The translations under genes were made by a program, and so were the position numbers. A stretch of 64,000 bases of DNA from Roseimaritima sediminicola (GTDB lineage Bacteria; Planctomycetota; Planctomycetia; Pirellulales; Pirellulaceae): positions 1 to 64,000 of the forward strand of contig NZ_WIAD01000018.1 in assembly GCF_009618275.1 (NCBI RefSeq), in the 5' to 3' direction. Under the pieces are notes generated by a model. The model searched no databases and was not told the origin of the DNA. It was given only the letters and a program-made list of their open reading frames with translations. Below are positions 36,193 through 45,860 of this stretch, piece after piece (the stretch's first letter is position 1; each line of letters starts with the position of its first letter).

Positions 36193-37443
36193 ATGACCGA
36201 ACAAGCGCAGCAACCCGCCCCCGATCCCGCGGCAGAAAACCAACACACCCCGGCTCAAGATCAGTCGGCTGGAGGTGGTTCGGGCAACATGCGGCAGTAT
36301 CTCGACCGTGCTTTGGACGTTTTGGAAAAGTTCGGCGTGGCCGATCAGGACGAGAACACTTCCGAACTGATCCACCTGCTCGAAGGCGTCAAGCACCTGG
36401 ACGAAAGCAAGGTGCTGGCGATCGCCGATGTGATCAAGCACATGGGCACCTTCAATCGCTTGGTTCGCGAGAACGTCGAAAACATCAAGGTCGGTAACCG
36501 CTACATGGAGATCACGCAGTTATTCGACAGCGTCCGCGAAGACAGCAAGATGTTGATCGCCCAGCTGGACGATGGCAAGATTTCCGGGACCGAAAAGTTT
36601 CAGAACTGGTGGATGAAGATTCGCCGCGGCACGCCTTCGGATCGCTTTGAGAAAATCAAAGACGTCTACGTCGAAGTCTCCAAGGACACCAAGGAAGCGT
36701 TGGAGAGCGAAGACACGATCATGGAGGGCTACATCGACTTTCGCTTTGCACTCAAGGAAGCCGAGGTGTTGGCCCGCGAACTGCTCGATTCGCACACCCC
36801 GATGCTCGAGGCGGCTCGCAAGGGCTTGGGCGACGCCCAGGCCGAACTGGACAACTATGCTGGCGACGAACAGAGCGAACGCTCGCGGCTGGAACTGGCT
36901 CGGGACGAAGCTCGCCGCCACTTCCAGCAGGAGGATCGCACGTACCAGTTGCTGAAAGACATCGCCGAGAACCTCCAGATCGGCTACGACGTTGGCGAGA
37001 CATTAATCACCAAGCTACGGCAGACCCACGATGTCAAAGAACGCGTGTACCGCCGCGCCGTGACCTTCTTTACCACTAACGAGCACGTCTTCACGATCCT
37101 GGGGACGGTCTACACCAGCCAACAGGGCCTGCACGAAGTCACGCAGGCGACCGAGGCGATGAAGGAAGGCGTCAACAAGGGGCTGGAGGATGTGGCCAAT
37201 CTGGGCCGGGAACTGGAACGAGCGGCCCTGCGAGCCGGATACGGTTCGACGATCAATCCGGAATCGGTTCAGAAACTGGTCGATGCGATCAGCGGGTTTC
37301 AGATCGAATCGCTGGAAATGATCACCGAACTGCGCAAAGAGAGCGAGCAGAGCACCAAGCAGATTCGCAGCGCGGTCGAAGAGGGCAAACAGAAGTATCA
37401 GCAAACCCTGGCAAAATTCGCTCGCGGCGAACCGCTGCGATAG
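36193..37443 (+). CDS. Helical protein, possibly TelA-like
   Basis: 416 residues from the ATG at 36193. After a Gln/Pro-rich head (1-35) the protein is all helical and acidic, with coiled-coil stretches at about 190-270 and 365-410 and no membrane helix. Segments such as NRLVRENVENIKVGNRYMEITQLFDS and VFTILGTVYTSQQGLHEVTQATEAMKEG have the size and layout of TelA (toxic-anion-resistance) proteins, linked in other bacteria to tellurite or envelope stress systems. This resemblance is weak and inferred. It is divergent from the tail-anchored protein and coiled-coil genes. Confidence 0.55.
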   Translation: MTEQAQQPAPDPAAENQHTPAQDQSAGGGSGNMRQYLDRALDVLEKFGVADQDENTSELIHLLEGVKHLDESKVLAIADVIKHMGTFNRLVRENVENIKVGNRYMEITQLFDSVREDSKMLIAQLDDGKISGTEKFQNWWMKIRRGTPSDRFEKIKDVYVEVSKDTKEALESEDTIMEGYIDFRFALKEAEVLARELLDSHTPMLEAARKGLGDAQAELDNYAGDEQSERSRLELARDEARRHFQQEDRTYQLLKDIAENLQIGYDVGETLITKLRQTHDVKERVYRRAVTFFTTNEHVFTILGTVYTSQQGLHEVTQATEAMKEGVNKGLEDVANLGRELERAALRAGYGSTINPESVQKLVDAISGFQIESLEMITELRKESEQSTKQIRSAVEEGKQKYQQTLAKFARGEPLR

Positions 37444-37455
37444 ACCGCGCCCCGC

Positions 37456-37530
37456 CGTAGCCGCGCCCCGCCAGAGTTTGGACGATAATGAATTGCGTCC
37501 CTCCCCCAAAGTTTGGCGACTTCGGCTACG
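37456..37530. repeat. Imperfect CGTAGC palindrome between convergent genes
   Basis: Left arm 37456-37481 (CGTAGCCGCGCCCCGCC then AGAGTTTGG) and right arm 37506-37530 (CCAAAGTTTGGCGACTTCGG then CTACG) pair imperfectly. A related half (TGAAGTCGCCAGACTTTGG) lies at 43144-43162. It may also serve as a terminator for the flanking convergent genes. Confidence 0.55.
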
Positions 37531-37541
37531 AGGTTGCGCGG

Positions 37542-39134
37542 CTACTTCAGCGGGCCGGACATGGGCGGCGTTTCGAAGAAACAGCCCTCGCCGACCAAAC
37601 GCGGATCGTCGGTCGCCCGCAGCGTTTCCATTAAACGGTTACGCAGCTCGACCAGCGTGCCGCTGTACTGCGGATCGTTGGCCACGTTGTTCATCTGATG
37701 GGGATCGCGCCGCAGATCAAATAGTTCTTCCCGCGGACGTTTGCCGTAGGCGTGCGCGAAGAACGGCTGCACGCCGGGATCGCGGCGATGGGAAACGATC
37801 CAGGCCTTGGTCGGGCCCGCGTCTTCGTCGGGGAGCGTCACGAACGTCTGATTGGTCAGCTCGTCGACGCTCGGCTCCGGTCCTTCCTCCAGCCGATAAG
37901 GATCTCCCAGCGGGTAGCGATCCGGTTCGAAGTTGATCACCAACAGATAGTCCTTGGTACGGATGGCGCGTTGCGGATAGGGCAGGTGGCCTTGGCGAGC
38001 TTGGGCGACGTGTCGTTCCCGTCCCATATAGACCTGCGTCCGATTGGCATCGACCAAGCCCTCTTCGGAGCTGCGCAGGGTGGGCCACAACGTCCGCGCC
38101 GACATCGCGTCGGGAACCGCGACTCCGCCGGCTTCGAGAAACGTCGGCGCCAGGTCCGGCAGAGACACGAGGTCCGAGACGACGCGGCCGCCGGTGACGC
38201 CCGGTCCGGTGACGCTGAGCGCGACCCGGGTGCCAAAGTCGTACAGGTTGCACTTGCCGTGCGGGAACCCGGCGGGTCCGTGGTCGCCCGAGACGACGAT
38301 CAGCGTATTGTCGTATTGGCCGTTGGCTTTGAGTTCCTCGACCAGCACTCCCAAGGCCATATCGAACGCCTGAACTTCGCCCAGGTAATCGGCGAAGTCC
38401 TGGCGGACGGCATGAACGTCGGGCAGGAAGGGCGGCAGCTTGCCTTTCAAGCTGTCCGGGTCGATGCCCCACAGGGCTTTACCAGAACCTTTGATCCATT
38501 TGCGATGGACGTTGGTCGGTCCGAACCAATAAGCAAACGGGCGGTCCTGTTGCGCCTTCAACATGGCGCGGAAATTTCCCCGCACCTGCTCGCGCATCTG
38601 CTCGCGCGCCTGTTCGATGGTCTTGCCGCCCTCGATCATCCGCGTCGCGGTTTGTGAGAATCCGTTAAAGCTGCTCCCGGCCGGCGCGTACGCGTTGGCC
38701 CTCTGGCCGTACGGAGCGTTGGCCGGGCGTCCCGGTGACCAAACCTTCCAGGTGTAGCCGATGTGGTAACCGCTGTCCTGCAGCAACAAGGGCCAAGCCG
38801 GCAGGGAGTCGTCCCAAACCGCACCCTGCAGGATCGCCGCCGTACCGGTTTGCCAGAAGTGGCGACCCGACAGCAACGAACTGCGGCAGGGCGTGCAGGA
38901 GGGAGCGTTGACAAAGGCGTTCTCAAACAGGACGCCTTCGCGAGCCAGAGCGTCGAAGTGGGGCGTCTGCACCGCGTCGCTCTCAGTACCCGGACCGTCG
39001 ACTTCGGCATAGATGCTAGCATGCCGGCCCCAGTCATCCGCAAAGGCAAACAGGATGTTGGGGCGGTCCTGAGCGCTGAGCGTGCTCCAGCCGCTCAAGC
39101 ACAGGCTGATGAACAGGATCGAAAATCGACGCAT
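37542..39134 (-). CDS. Secreted sulfatase (formylglycine-type)
   Basis: 530 residues with a signal peptide ([18 protein letters not shown]). The sulfatase core begins [13 protein letters not shown] with metal-binding Asp33/Asp34. The active-site motif [11 protein letters not shown] has Cys80 as the residue converted to formylglycine, with the CxPxR consensus met. [13 protein letters not shown] and GKC-like [16 protein letters not shown] complete the metal site. These enzymes remove sulfate from algal polysaccharides or other esters, and are numerous in marine planctomycetes; substrate unknown. Divergent from the kinase gene at 39396. Confidence 0.93.
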   Translation of the reverse strand: MRRFSILFISLCLSGWSTLSAQDRPNILFAFADDWGRHASIYAEVDGPGTESDAVQTPHFDALAREGVLFENAFVNAPSCTPCRSSLLSGRHFWQTGTAAILQGAVWDDSLPAWPLLLQDSGYHIGYTWKVWSPGRPANAPYGQRANAYAPAGSSFNGFSQTATRMIEGGKTIEQAREQMREQVRGNFRAMLKAQQDRPFAYWFGPTNVHRKWIKGSGKALWGIDPDSLKGKLPPFLPDVHAVRQDFADYLGEVQAFDMALGVLVEELKANGQYDNTLIVVSGDHGPAGFPHGKCNLYDFGTRVALSVTGPGVTGGRVVSDLVSLPDLAPTFLEAGGVAVPDAMSARTLWPTLRSSEEGLVDANRTQVYMGRERHVAQARQGHLPYPQRAIRTKDYLLVINFEPDRYPLGDPYRLEEGPEPSVDELTNQTFVTLPDEDAGPTKAWIVSHRRDPGVQPFFAHAYGKRPREELFDLRRDPHQMNNVANDPQYSGTLVELRNRLMETLRATDDPRLVGEGCFFETPPMSGPLK

Positions 39135-39395
39135 CGATGGGTTCTCCGCAAGACGGTTGGGCGGGGGGGCAAAAACTTCACGAGCATTCTAGTCTAACCA
39201 ACGGTCGGCACCTCACCCCCGTACCGTCTGATGCCCGCCGGGTGAGCGGGGGGCACGGACGCCGCATCGAAGGGCAATTTGGCTTTATTTGTTCACAAGT
39301 GGTACAACAGCTTCCCCCGCAACAGTTAGACTACGATCCAGCAATGTTCAGTCGCTGGGGCAGAATCCCTGGCATGATCTCGGGAGAACCAATTG

Positions 39396-42300
39396 GTGGG
39401 CAGCGGAGCCGATTTCGACGACGACCACGACGACCACAACGACGACGACGAGTTCCGGAAACATCCCTTTGAACGGTTTCCCATCGGAGATGAACTCGGC
39501 GACGGGACGGCGGTCTATAGATCCAGCGAGCTGGATACCGATACCGGTCTGAGCGAGGCGCGGCGGGTCCGTCGGGAAAGCCCTTGGCGAGTCGGTTCGA
39601 TCGTCGCCGGACATCGCATCACGGGACTTTTGGGCGAGGGCGCGACCGGAGCCGTCTACAGTGCGCTCGAACAGGAAACCGGAAACCGCGTGGCCTTGAA
39701 GGTCCTGTTTCGCTCCGACGCCAATACGCTGAACCGCTTGAAACGCGGCTTCCGTGCGTTGGCCGAGGTGTGGCATCCGAACCTGGTGATGCTGTACAAG
39801 CTGTCCCAACACGAGGATCACTGGTTCATCAGCATGGAGCACATCGATGGGCCGCCGCTGCTGCAGGCGATCCAGGCCGAGGGCATCCGCGATCCCGAGA
39901 GTTTTTACGAACGACTGAACGGCTTGCTCCGCGAAGCCGGCCGCGCTCTGCATACGTTGCACTCCAATCAACTGGTCCATCGAGACATCAAACCCAACAA
40001 CATCCTGATCGATCACGAGGGCAAACTGCGGCTGATCGATTACGGAATGGTCGGATCCTTCGACCCGGTCTGGGACCCTGATGGGCACCGAGCGTATGTC
40101 GCCGGCAACCAAAAATACATGGCTCCGGAAGTTCTGATGAAGCAGAACTACCCACCGGGCAGCGATATTTTCAGTCTGGGACGGGTGATTTCCAAACTGG
40201 CGCGCACCGCGCACCCCTATGGAAATTTGGTCCGCTTGGACGAGGACCGGTTGTTGCCGGTGGACGCCCCACGCCGGCTGGTCAAACTGATTCGGCAGAT
40301 GTTATCGGTCGAAGTCTCCGCTCGGCCCACGGCGTGGGAGGTCGTCTCGACGGCCAGCGGTGCGTCCGAAGCGACCCAGTCGACGTTGGTGAACCCGTGG
40401 CACCTGCAGATTGTCGGTCGCGACGATTCGATGCAGCAGGCGCGGCGTTGGCTTTCGCGTCTGATTGCCGGTCAAGCCACACGTTTGCACATCACGGCGC
40501 CGCCGGGGATCGGAAAGTCGCGTTTCCTGGCGGCGATCGCCGAACAACTGAAGGAGCACCGATGGTTGCAGGTCTTTGAATCCCGCTGCCGTCGCCGCGA
40601 AGAGGTTCCCCTGCAGGCGTTCGACGAGATGATCGACGCCCTGGCACGTCGTTACGGCACGGCGACGTCCAGCCTGCTGGAGCTGGACCCGGTCAGCACC
40701 CAGATCCTGCGGGTCGCCTTTCCGGTCCTGCGCAACGTCCTGAAGATGGCTGGCGAAGTTCCGCGAAAGAACTCCTTTGGACAGGCCGAAGCCAATGACG
40801 CTTCGGTTCGTCTGGCCAGCCAAGTGTGCCGTCACGGGCCGGTTATTTTGATCATCGACGACCTGCAGTGGGCCGACCAGGACAGTCTGGCTTTGATCCA
40901 GCGACTGGAAACCGAAGTCGAGGGCCTGTTCGGGGTCATCACCGCCTCGCGCGACGACTTCCAACCTCCCAACCTCTCGCCCGCCGATCAACTGAATCTT
41001 CGGCCGTTGACCGTCGACGAATCGACCAAGATGCTGCGCAACCATCTGCTGATGCGGCGGATCGAGTTGCCCGAGGAGGTCGTTCAGCGGATGGTTCGCA
41101 TGGCCGGTGGTAACTGTCATCACTTGTTGCAGCTGGCCGCCTGCGTGTCGGCCTTTACCGCCGAGGAACTTGCGGAGATTTCGGCGAGCGGCGTCCTGGA
41201 TCTGGAGCAACTGTGGCAGCGTCGCTTTGCCCGTTTGACGAATTCCCAGCAAACCGTTTTGACCCATGTGGTCGCCGCCGGCGGGCCGGTAGACATCGGC
41301 GACGTGTTGCAGGTCAGCCGGTTGGGTGAGTCGGGGCGACAGGCGGTGGCGGGGTTGTTGCAAGAGAACTGGTTGAACGAACGGGAACAGACTCATCACA
41401 TCGAGATTTTTCACGATACGATCGCCGAGGCGTTAATCGATTTCTTGCCGGCCGAACCGTTCCGAAAAGCCCACGCGGCTTGGGCTGAGCATCTGATCGC
41501 ATCGGAAAAAGATATTGCACCGGCGCATATCGCCGGACAATTGATCGCGGCCGGCCAATCCAGCCAAGCGACCTCGTATGTCGTCGCTGCGGCCGAGGAT
41601 GCGATGCAGAAGTACGCCTTCGGCGAAGCGGCTCGCTGGCATCACCGAGCCGCCCAGTTGCTGTCCGGCGGCGAAGCGGTCAAACACCTCCGCCTGGCCG
41701 CTCAAGCATTCTCCACAGGCGGACAATCCGCCAAAGCGGCCGAAGCCTATTTGGAATTGGCCGCGCATCCCGACGAGCCGCTGTCGGATCGCGCCCGGGG
41801 CATGGCCGCAGAGTTTTTTCTGCGGGCCGGCGAAATCCACCGCGCACGCGACGCCACGGCCGATCTGGCCCGGCGTCTGGGCTTGCCGCAACCCAAGCCG
41901 CAGTGGCTGAGCAAGTGGCGGATTTTGAAAAATGTCATGATGCTGCGGGCCAGCGGCGGGTACCGCCTGCCCAAGCCCGATAAGGCCAGCAAACGCAATC
42001 GCGAACGGGCCCGAACCTGTTTTCGTATCACCCGCGCTCTGACCGTCTACGACAATATCTACAGTGCGGAATTGCTGACGACCGGGCTGCTGAAACTGGA
42101 CACCTTCGACACCTATGAAGACTGCATTCACAGCGGCGCCGCCTACGTGGCCTTTGGCAGTTACGACGCCGGCTGGTGGCGCCGCGACGCCACTCGCCTG
42201 CTGGCGGAGATACAGCAGCAGTGCGAACAACACGCCAGCCCCGAGGCCCTGGCCCATACGATCAATGCCACGGGTTACCATCACTGGTTCTTGGGCGAAT

Positions 42301-43142
42301 TTGCTGAAGCCCAGGGGCCGCTGGAAAAATCGTCCAGCCTGTACCGCCATCAGTGCAACGGCATGGTTTTCGAAAGCGTCCATGCCCTCCTGCCCCACTT
42401 GGCGTCGTTGTTTTTCCTGGGCCACGTGAAAAAGTTGTTAGAGCAGACGCATGCGATGATCCGGGACGCACGAGACCGGGACGATCAGTTCACGCGGCAT
42501 GTCGCGACCACGGGCTTTGCTGCCAGCGCCCTGTTGTTCCTGGACCGGGTACGCGAGACCAAACGCTACAACTATGCCTCTGCCGCCCCGGGCCGACGCA
42601 CCAGTTGGCAGTTTTTTCATTCGCAGCAAACCGTTGGTCTGGTGCTGCAAAAGATGTACTCGGGCTACCCACAGCAAGCGGTGCGACTGTTGGATCTGCA
42701 CCGGCAAAATTTCTCCCGCAGCGGTTTTTTCCGCCTCCAAGTCGGACGGGTGTGGTGGCTGTGGCTGCGGGCCAACGCCACCTTGCAGGCGGCTGCCAAA
42801 GAGGACTGCGAAGACCGGCCCGCACAGCACCGATCCGCCACCCACTTCGGCAACGTCTTGTGCCGCGAATCCTTGCCCGTCGCCCAGCTGTTTGGCGATT
42901 TAGTTCTGGCTCGAATCGCCGAGCGCGAACAGCGCAGCGACGAGGCCCAGCGACGTTATCTGTCCGCCTTGCAGGCGGCCGAACAGCAACAACTGGAACC
43001 CTTCCGGTTGATCGCTCAGGACGGTCTGGACGCGCTCGGCGGCAAGGCCCAAGACCCGTCTCGACTGCAGCAATTCCTCGCGGCGGCCCACGTGCAGGAC
43101 CCCGTCGCCAGCGAACGACTCTACACCGTCAACCGCCCCTAG
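39396..43142 (+). CDS. Ser/Thr kinase fused to AAA ATPase and TPR-like repeats
   Basis: 1248 residues; the GTG at 39396 has GGGAG at good spacing. An acidic head (DFDDDHDDHNDDDEF) precedes a kinase domain (about 65-320) with GEGATGAVYSA, VALKVLFRSD, HRDIKPNNILI and IDYGMVGS, where the usual DFG is DYG. An AAA_16-like ATPase (about 340-720) follows, with Walker A APPGIGKSRFL and Walker B VILIIDDLQWADQD. The last 500 residues are helical TPR-like repeats. This is the PknK/NACHT-like layout of large signalling kinases. No membrane helix is seen. Partner unknown; the sulfatase is divergent. Confidence 0.88.
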   Translation: MGSGADFDDDHDDHNDDDEFRKHPFERFPIGDELGDGTAVYRSSELDTDTGLSEARRVRRESPWRVGSIVAGHRITGLLGEGATGAVYSALEQETGNRVALKVLFRSDANTLNRLKRGFRALAEVWHPNLVMLYKLSQHEDHWFISMEHIDGPPLLQAIQAEGIRDPESFYERLNGLLREAGRALHTLHSNQLVHRDIKPNNILIDHEGKLRLIDYGMVGSFDPVWDPDGHRAYVAGNQKYMAPEVLMKQNYPPGSDIFSLGRVISKLARTAHPYGNLVRLDEDRLLPVDAPRRLVKLIRQMLSVEVSARPTAWEVVSTASGASEATQSTLVNPWHLQIVGRDDSMQQARRWLSRLIAGQATRLHITAPPGIGKSRFLAAIAEQLKEHRWLQVFESRCRRREEVPLQAFDEMIDALARRYGTATSSLLELDPVSTQILRVAFPVLRNVLKMAGEVPRKNSFGQAEANDASVRLASQVCRHGPVILIIDDLQWADQDSLALIQRLETEVEGLFGVITASRDDFQPPNLSPADQLNLRPLTVDESTKMLRNHLLMRRIELPEEVVQRMVRMAGGNCHHLLQLAACVSAFTAEELAEISASGVLDLEQLWQRRFARLTNSQQTVLTHVVAAGGPVDIGDVLQVSRLGESGRQAVAGLLQENWLNEREQTHHIEIFHDTIAEALIDFLPAEPFRKAHAAWAEHLIASEKDIAPAHIAGQLIAAGQSSQATSYVVAAAEDAMQKYAFGEAARWHHRAAQLLSGGEAVKHLRLAAQAFSTGGQSAKAAEAYLELAAHPDEPLSDRARGMAAEFFLRAGEIHRARDATADLARRLGLPQPKPQWLSKWRILKNVMMLRASGGYRLPKPDKASKRNRERARTCFRITRALTVYDNIYSAELLTTGLLKLDTFDTYEDCIHSGAAYVAFGSYDAGWWRRDATRLLAEIQQQCEQHASPEALAHTINATGYHHWFLGEFAEAQGPLEKSSSLYRHQCNGMVFESVHALLPHLASLFFLGHVKKLLEQTHAMIRDARDRDDQFTRHVATTGFAASALLFLDRVRETKRYNYASAAPGRRTSWQFFHSQQTVGLVLQKMYSGYPQQAVRLLDLHRQNFSRSGFFRLQVGRVWWLWLRANATLQAAAKEDCEDRPAQHRSATHFGNVLCRESLPVAQLFGDLVLARIAEREQRSDEAQRRYLSALQAAEQQQLEPFRLIAQDGLDALGGKAQDPSRLQQFLAAAHVQDPVASERLYTVNRP

Positions 43143-43143
43143 C

Positions 43144-43200
43144 TGAAGTCGCCAGACTTTGGAGAGAGTCGCCTTTCGCTCCGCCGAAAGTAGCCGCCCC
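43144..43200. repeat. Partial CGTAGC-family repeat
   Basis: TGAAGTCGCCAGACTTTGG at 43144-43162 matches the arms of the palindromes at 37456 and 33955. It is followed by GAGAGAGTCGCC and a CGAAAGTAGCC tail that may form a weak second arm. It lies between convergent genes. Confidence 0.5.
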
Positions 43201-43208
43201 CGGTTCCA

Positions 43209-44480
43209 CTACTGTGGTCGGCACCGCTTGAGGGTCATCAGCGCCATGGCCGTGCCGTATTGCTGGTGGTAATCGTACAGCGGATAGTCCCACCAACAGC
43301 CGTTCTTCTCCTGCTTGTCCAGGATCAACCGGGCCACCATCGCTTGATAGGGCGGTCGATCTTCTTCAGGCAGCAGCTCGATGCAGTACCCCGCATAGTA
43401 ATGGCCGAAGTAATAAAAATAGCCGGCCACCTGAAACCAGGACTCGTGGGGAATCGGACGTTTCCGTCCGATGTCCAACCACCCGTTGCGTTCATACAAC
43501 CGATACAGCCAGTGTTTCAAGACATTGTCGGTGATGTTGGTCTTGCCCCACATCCGCAGGGCCGCGTTGCAGCACTGCGAACGTCCGAGACTGCCGCCGG
43601 GCCGATTGATACCGCGCATCGGGCGGTCTTTCAGGTATTCGCCGTAGAGGTACGCGAAATCCGGCCGCTGCTGGCGAACCGTCGCCGCGATCGCCCGCTC
43701 GGTCACCGCCTCGGGCGGCTCCAGTCCGGCCTGACGAGCCTCGGCAAAGGCGATCAATACGGCTCCGTTGACGAACGAAATCGAATCCGATGTCGGGCGG
43801 CGAGCTTGATAGCGAAAGTCGTAGTATCCCCAGCCGCCGTCAACCGATTCGAACCGCGTCAACATGTCGAACTGGCTGCGAATTAATTCGTCCAAAACCT
43901 TACGGCGCTCCGCGTCCTCGGGGCCGTACTGCCGCAGCCGCAACAGAGCTTGGATCGCATAGGCGTGCCCCCAGACGTTGTAAATCGCGGTTCCGGTTGC
44001 CCGCCGCAACCGCGGCAATTGGTCGACCAACCAGGCTTCCCCCAGCTCGATCGCCGCCTGAGCCTGCGGGTCCTCGTCGGCCACTTCCAACAACGCCGAG
44101 AGGCACAGCGCCGTCGTGGCCGTGCGAAACGCGTGATGGGCGCCGGGGACGGGCGCGAAGATGTTCAGGTCTTTGGTATTGGTGGCGGAGCCCCAGGAGC
44201 CGTTGGCGTTCTGGTCGGCGATGAGAAAATCGACGCCGCGCTCGATCGCCGACTCCAGCTCGGCTGGCCGTGGCCCATCGACCTGGGGCAACACGGGCGG
44301 CTGGGAAAAGTCCAGGGGCGGTAACCGCGCAACGCCGACCTCCTGCGGTGCTGCGTCCTGCGGTGCTGCGTCCTGGGCTGGAACACTTGCACCGCAGAGC
44401 CACCAGGCGATCGCCACCGCCCAGGCCATGCTGCTGCGGGGCGGGCCGACCTTTGTCGTTGGCCAGCGATTAACCTTCAT
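43209..44480 (-). CDS. Exported prenyltransferase/squalene-cyclase-like toroid protein
   Basis: 423 residues from the ATG at 44480, which has GAGG at good spacing; an upstream ATG at 44522 is in frame. A signal peptide (SSMAWAVAIAWWLCGASVPA) precedes a 15-bp x 2 repeat (44341-44370, AAPQD twice). The rest shows QW-type repeats of the alpha/alpha toroid fold: GVDFLIADQNANGSWG, DGGWGYYDF, EKNGCWWDYP. Without the DxDD acid motif of squalene-hopene cyclases, it is unlikely to cyclise terpenes; periplasmic alpha-toroid proteins often bind or tether substrates. Its start overlaps the HlyD-like stop by 11 bases, so it closes the cluster. Confidence 0.75.
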   Translation of the reverse strand: MKVNRWPTTKVGPPRSSMAWAVAIAWWLCGASVPAQDAAPQDAAPQEVGVARLPPLDFSQPPVLPQVDGPRPAELESAIERGVDFLIADQNANGSWGSATNTKDLNIFAPVPGAHHAFRTATTALCLSALLEVADEDPQAQAAIELGEAWLVDQLPRLRRATGTAIYNVWGHAYAIQALLRLRQYGPEDAERRKVLDELIRSQFDMLTRFESVDGGWGYYDFRYQARRPTSDSISFVNGAVLIAFAEARQAGLEPPEAVTERAIAATVRQQRPDFAYLYGEYLKDRPMRGINRPGGSLGRSQCCNAALRMWGKTNITDNVLKHWLYRLYERNGWLDIGRKRPIPHESWFQVAGYFYYFGHYYAGYCIELLPEEDRPPYQAMVARLILDKQEKNGCWWDYPLYDYHQQYGTAMALMTLKRCRPQ

Positions 44481-45804
44481 CGGATGCCTCCTGCTGGTCG
44501 GCTTTCTCGCCCGCCTCGTCATCGTCGGACTTCTCCTCGTCGCCGTCGTTCTCCTCGTCGTCCTCGTTCTCCTCGTCGCCGAACTTGACTTTGACCGACA
44601 ATCCGGGCACCAGTCGCTGGTGGTTCGGCCGCTTGCCGCCGGGGACGGCCAGCGATAGTTTGCAGTGGAATTTTTTGTTGGCCACGGGCACGGCGTCCAC
44701 CTGTTTGACGGTCGCTTTGAAGGATTCTTCGGGCAGCACCGAAACGGTCGCCTGTCCCTGCAGTCCCTTGGCCAATTCCGGGACCTGGTCCTCGCTCACC
44801 TCCGCCAGAATGCTCAGGTTATCCAGCGAGACGACGGTGTACAGCACCTGTTTGGCGGTCACCGTGTCCTCGGCTTTCAACGTGCTGGGTTTGTCCGCCA
44901 GCCGCCCGCGGGTCAGGGCGCCGTGGTACAGCAGTCCGTCGATGGGCGCGCGCAGCGTCAACGCTTTGCGTTCTTCCTTCAGTTGTTGGACCTTTTCTTT
45001 TTGGACGTCCAGATCGACGCGTTGTCGCCGCAGTTCGATTTGTTTTTTCTTGCGGGCGGTCTGCAGATCTTGCAGGGTTTTGGCGTGTGTTAATTCCGCG
45101 CGATCAAAGGTGTCACGAGCGGCCTCGGTCCGCTGGGGGATCGTCTGCTCGATCGTCCGCTGGTGACGCGTCTTGGCTAGTCGCAAGCGATGCTCCGCCG
45201 CTTCGACGGCGTTCTTGGCTCGTTTCAAGACGATCTCTTCGCTCTCCTCGGTCAAGTCGTCCTCGTCATACATTTTCTGCAGTTGCTCGAGTTCTTCCTG
45301 AACGTTTTCGAGTGACTGCTGAGCGTTTTTCAGCGAATAATCGGCCGAGGCAATCGCTTCTTCGCGATCAATTTTGTTGTAATTGTCGAACTCCTGTCTG
45401 GCTGCCTTGAACGCGCGATCGGCAGCTTGGCGGTCCAGTTGTTGTTGTTTCTGAAACTGTTCCCAGACGAACTCGGCTTCTTCCAACGCCAACTCGGCCA
45501 ACTGCAAGTCAGCTTGTTCTTTGTCGATCCGGCGATCGATGTCTTCGGTGTCGAACCAGGCGATGGCCTGATCCTTTTTGACTTTCTTCCCATGCGGCAA
45601 CACACGTTCCAGCGTGAGACTGGTGATTTGTTCGGTGTCGGGAACAATTTCGACCGCCTTGTCCGAGACGATCACACCGTCGATGGTCAGCGAAGCCGCG
45701 GGTTTGCCGTTCTGGGCCGGTTCTTCCGCACCGGCGGAACCAGGAACCAGCGTGGCCAGCGTAACCGCGAAGCAGGAGACGATAAAACTGTGGCTGCGGA
45801 GCAT
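44470..45804 (-). CDS. HlyD-like periplasmic adaptor protein
   Basis: 444 residues with a signal peptide (FIVSCFAVTLATLVPGSAGA). A lipoyl-like half (ASLTIDGVIVSDKAVEIVPDTEQI, VLPHGKKVKKDQAI) is followed by a very long coiled-coil hairpin (about 80-285), the second lipoyl half (ALTLRAPIDGLLYHGALTRG) and a beta-barrel with a membrane-proximal tail. The end is a 40-residue Glu/Asp run, unusual for the family. Adaptors link inner-membrane transporters to outer-membrane or envelope partners. It follows the arrestin-like gene by 56 bases. Its presence in this cluster suggests an envelope-spanning role. Confidence 0.85.
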   Translation of the reverse strand: MLRSHSFIVSCFAVTLATLVPGSAGAEEPAQNGKPAASLTIDGVIVSDKAVEIVPDTEQITSLTLERVLPHGKKVKKDQAIAWFDTEDIDRRIDKEQADLQLAELALEEAEFVWEQFQKQQQLDRQAADRAFKAARQEFDNYNKIDREEAIASADYSLKNAQQSLENVQEELEQLQKMYDEDDLTEESEEIVLKRAKNAVEAAEHRLRLAKTRHQRTIEQTIPQRTEAARDTFDRAELTHAKTLQDLQTARKKKQIELRRQRVDLDVQKEKVQQLKEERKALTLRAPIDGLLYHGALTRGRLADKPSTLKAEDTVTAKQVLYTVVSLDNLSILAEVSEDQVPELAKGLQGQATVSVLPEESFKATVKQVDAVPVANKKFHCKLSLAVPGGKRPNHQRLVPGLSVKVKFGDEENEDDEENDGDEEKSDDDEAGEKADQQEASDEG

Positions 45805-45860
45805 GGGTACCTCGAGCGTTGCAAAAAAGAAGGCGCCGTCGTTGCGGAGCCCATCTGCGG

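Noticed and set aside
43209-44480. True squalene-hopene cyclase
   Set aside because: The DxDD acid motif is not seen and the protein is shorter (423 versus about 630 residues) with a signal peptide.
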